A DNA stretch of 51,480 nt from Paludibacteraceae bacterium (GTDB lineage Bacteria; Bacteroidota; Bacteroidia; Bacteroidales; Paludibacteraceae), in NCBI GenBank assembly GCA_017553575.1, contig JAFZKQ010000037.1:1-51480 (forward strand), written 5' to 3'. The position numbers and the translations under genes were made by a program. Within the stretch, counting starts at the first letter, position 1. Every line of letters begins with the position of its first letter. Below the pieces are notes generated by a model. That model ran no database searches. It had not been told where the DNA came from and saw only the letters and a list, made by a program, of their open reading frames with translations. Positions 50,914 to 51,480 of the stretch are shown here, piece after piece.

Positions 50914-51480
50914 TCAATCGACAATTTTCGAGAGGGGAGAGTTCTCTTTCAGTAGGAATCGAATCTCCTCGAAAGGAAGGGCGACTTCGATGATGCCTAA
51001 AGAGAGACAAGCAATCTCAGAGGGGTTGTAGACGAAGGAGATGCCGTTTGCGTCAATCTTGAAATTGTTGATGGGCTTAATTTCCTCCAAGTCAATGAAT
51101 CCAATCTCTTCCAATTGTTGCTCTTCCTCTATCTGGTTGTCCTCCATTAATTTTTGTATGATGATGTTGGAGAGCATCTCTTCAGAATCTTCGATGAAAA
51201 GGTCGCTATATTTCAAGTCGTTGCCTGTTTTTAGGTCGAAGTTGTTGAAATAAAGGAATTTGATGCCCTTAGATCCACCATAGTGGGAGGAGTCGGACGT
51301 CTGAATGGTGAGGATGCCGTCTTGGTTGAACAAGACATCTTGGCTCGTCTGGTGATAGGTGTTGGAAAGACAATCCCCATCTTCTATTTGAGGGTTGTTG
51401 ATCAGCTCCGTGATCTTTCCCTTGTGTTCCGCAATGATGTTTTCCGCCATTTTCTCCATTTCATCGGCAGGGTTGTTGAT
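50914..51480 (-). CDS. DUF3298-domain protein, C-terminal part (5' end outside window)
   Basis: The frame stays open to the window end (reading NNPADEMEKMAENIIAEHKG from the edge), so the protein is truncated by the window, not by mutation. ILTIQTSDSSHYGGSKGIKFLYFNNFDLKTGNDLKYSDLFIEDSEEMLSNIIIQKL-type sequence is the DUF3298/RsiV-like C-terminal domain: conserved G-G, then a K-x-G-x-x-L-x-x-x-D-L-F segment, then FVYNPSEIACLSLGIIEVALPFEEIRFLL. Such proteins are usually lipoproteins or anti-sigma-like envelope proteins. The N-terminal signal and DUF4163 part would be outside the window. Confidence 0.8.
   Translation of the reverse strand: MNNPADEMEKMAENIIAEHKGKITELINNPQIEDGDCLSNTYHQTSQDVLFNQDGILTIQTSDSSHYGGSKGIKFLYFNNFDLKTGNDLKYSDLFIEDSEEMLSNIIIQKLMEDNQIEEEQQLEEIGFIDLEEIKPINNFKIDANGISFVYNPSEIACLSLGIIEVALPFEEIRFLLKENSPLSKIVD

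Overview
The window is chromosomal DNA from a member of the Bacteroidota, almost certainly order Bacteroidales. Three things point there. Many genes are preceded by the Bacteroidota promoter type (a TTTG-like -33 box, about 20 nt, then TAnnTTTG) with A/T-rich leaders instead of strong Shine-Dalgarno sites. Several families are typical of the group: BspA-type leucine-rich repeat protein, FISUMP-type lipoprotein, DUF4922, golvesin-domain amidase, RDD/DUF805 membrane proteins. Signal peptides end in the usual ...AQ or lipobox forms. The genus cannot be fixed from the sequence alone.

Layout. 1-2691: 3' part of an OLD-family nuclease gene followed 2 nt later by a UvrD-like helicase, together a Gabija-like phage-defence pair cut by the window edge. 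2818-3491: a lone exported protein of unknown function. 3735-4682: a dispersed repeat, then rplU-rpmA. 4868-10251 (minus): a three-gene operon of secreted N-acetylmuramoyl-L-alanine amidase, family 2 glycosyltransferase and DUF4922 (GalT/HIT-like) protein. 10558-16063: tRNA-Asp, an O-methyltransferase, an FKBP lipoprotein, serS and pheT. 16239-22489: nitroreductase, small membrane protein, DUF2520 dehydrogenase-like protein, KdsC-like phosphatase, a large SNF2 helicase and a DUF445 protein. 22506-26338 (minus): TetR regulator, ketosynthase, thioesterase and CrtI-like oxidoreductase, a compact candidate lipid or polyene tailoring cluster.

26471-31537 is an accessory stretch: small orphan genes, a truncated Rpn-type nuclease remnant, tRNA-Lys, a FISUMP lipoprotein and a BspA-type repeat protein. 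These sit among structured non-coding repeats. One 17-bp motif, A(C/T)TCAAG(G/T)TTCGCAAGT, occurs three times and brackets both a 160-bp structured element and a 2.1-kb segment carrying the BspA-type gene. 31411-34938 returns to housekeeping genes (grpE-dnaJ with a likely operator, dnaB). A second, larger copy of the dispersed repeat (34970-35271) precedes an all-membrane cassette of RDD, TM2 and three tandem DUF805 genes (35395-37842). 38198-45714 holds pyrG, an exported protein, ffh, folD, rsmE, a lipoprotein and a polytopic membrane protein whose C-terminus contains an exact-length 23-residue duplication.

45845-51480 (all minus): a TetR regulator with a palindrome inside its own promoter, an AAA/DUF4143 ATPase preceded by six palindromes at exact 23-bp spacing, an MBL-fold hydrolase with an unexpected signal-peptide-like extension, pcm, rsmG and the 3' part of a DUF3298 gene. 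The most unusual signals are the 23-bp palindrome array (47863-47989), the 17-bp-repeat-bounded cassette (29224-31336) and the family of structured intergenic repeats. No CRISPR array, rRNA, transposase or integrase gene was found.
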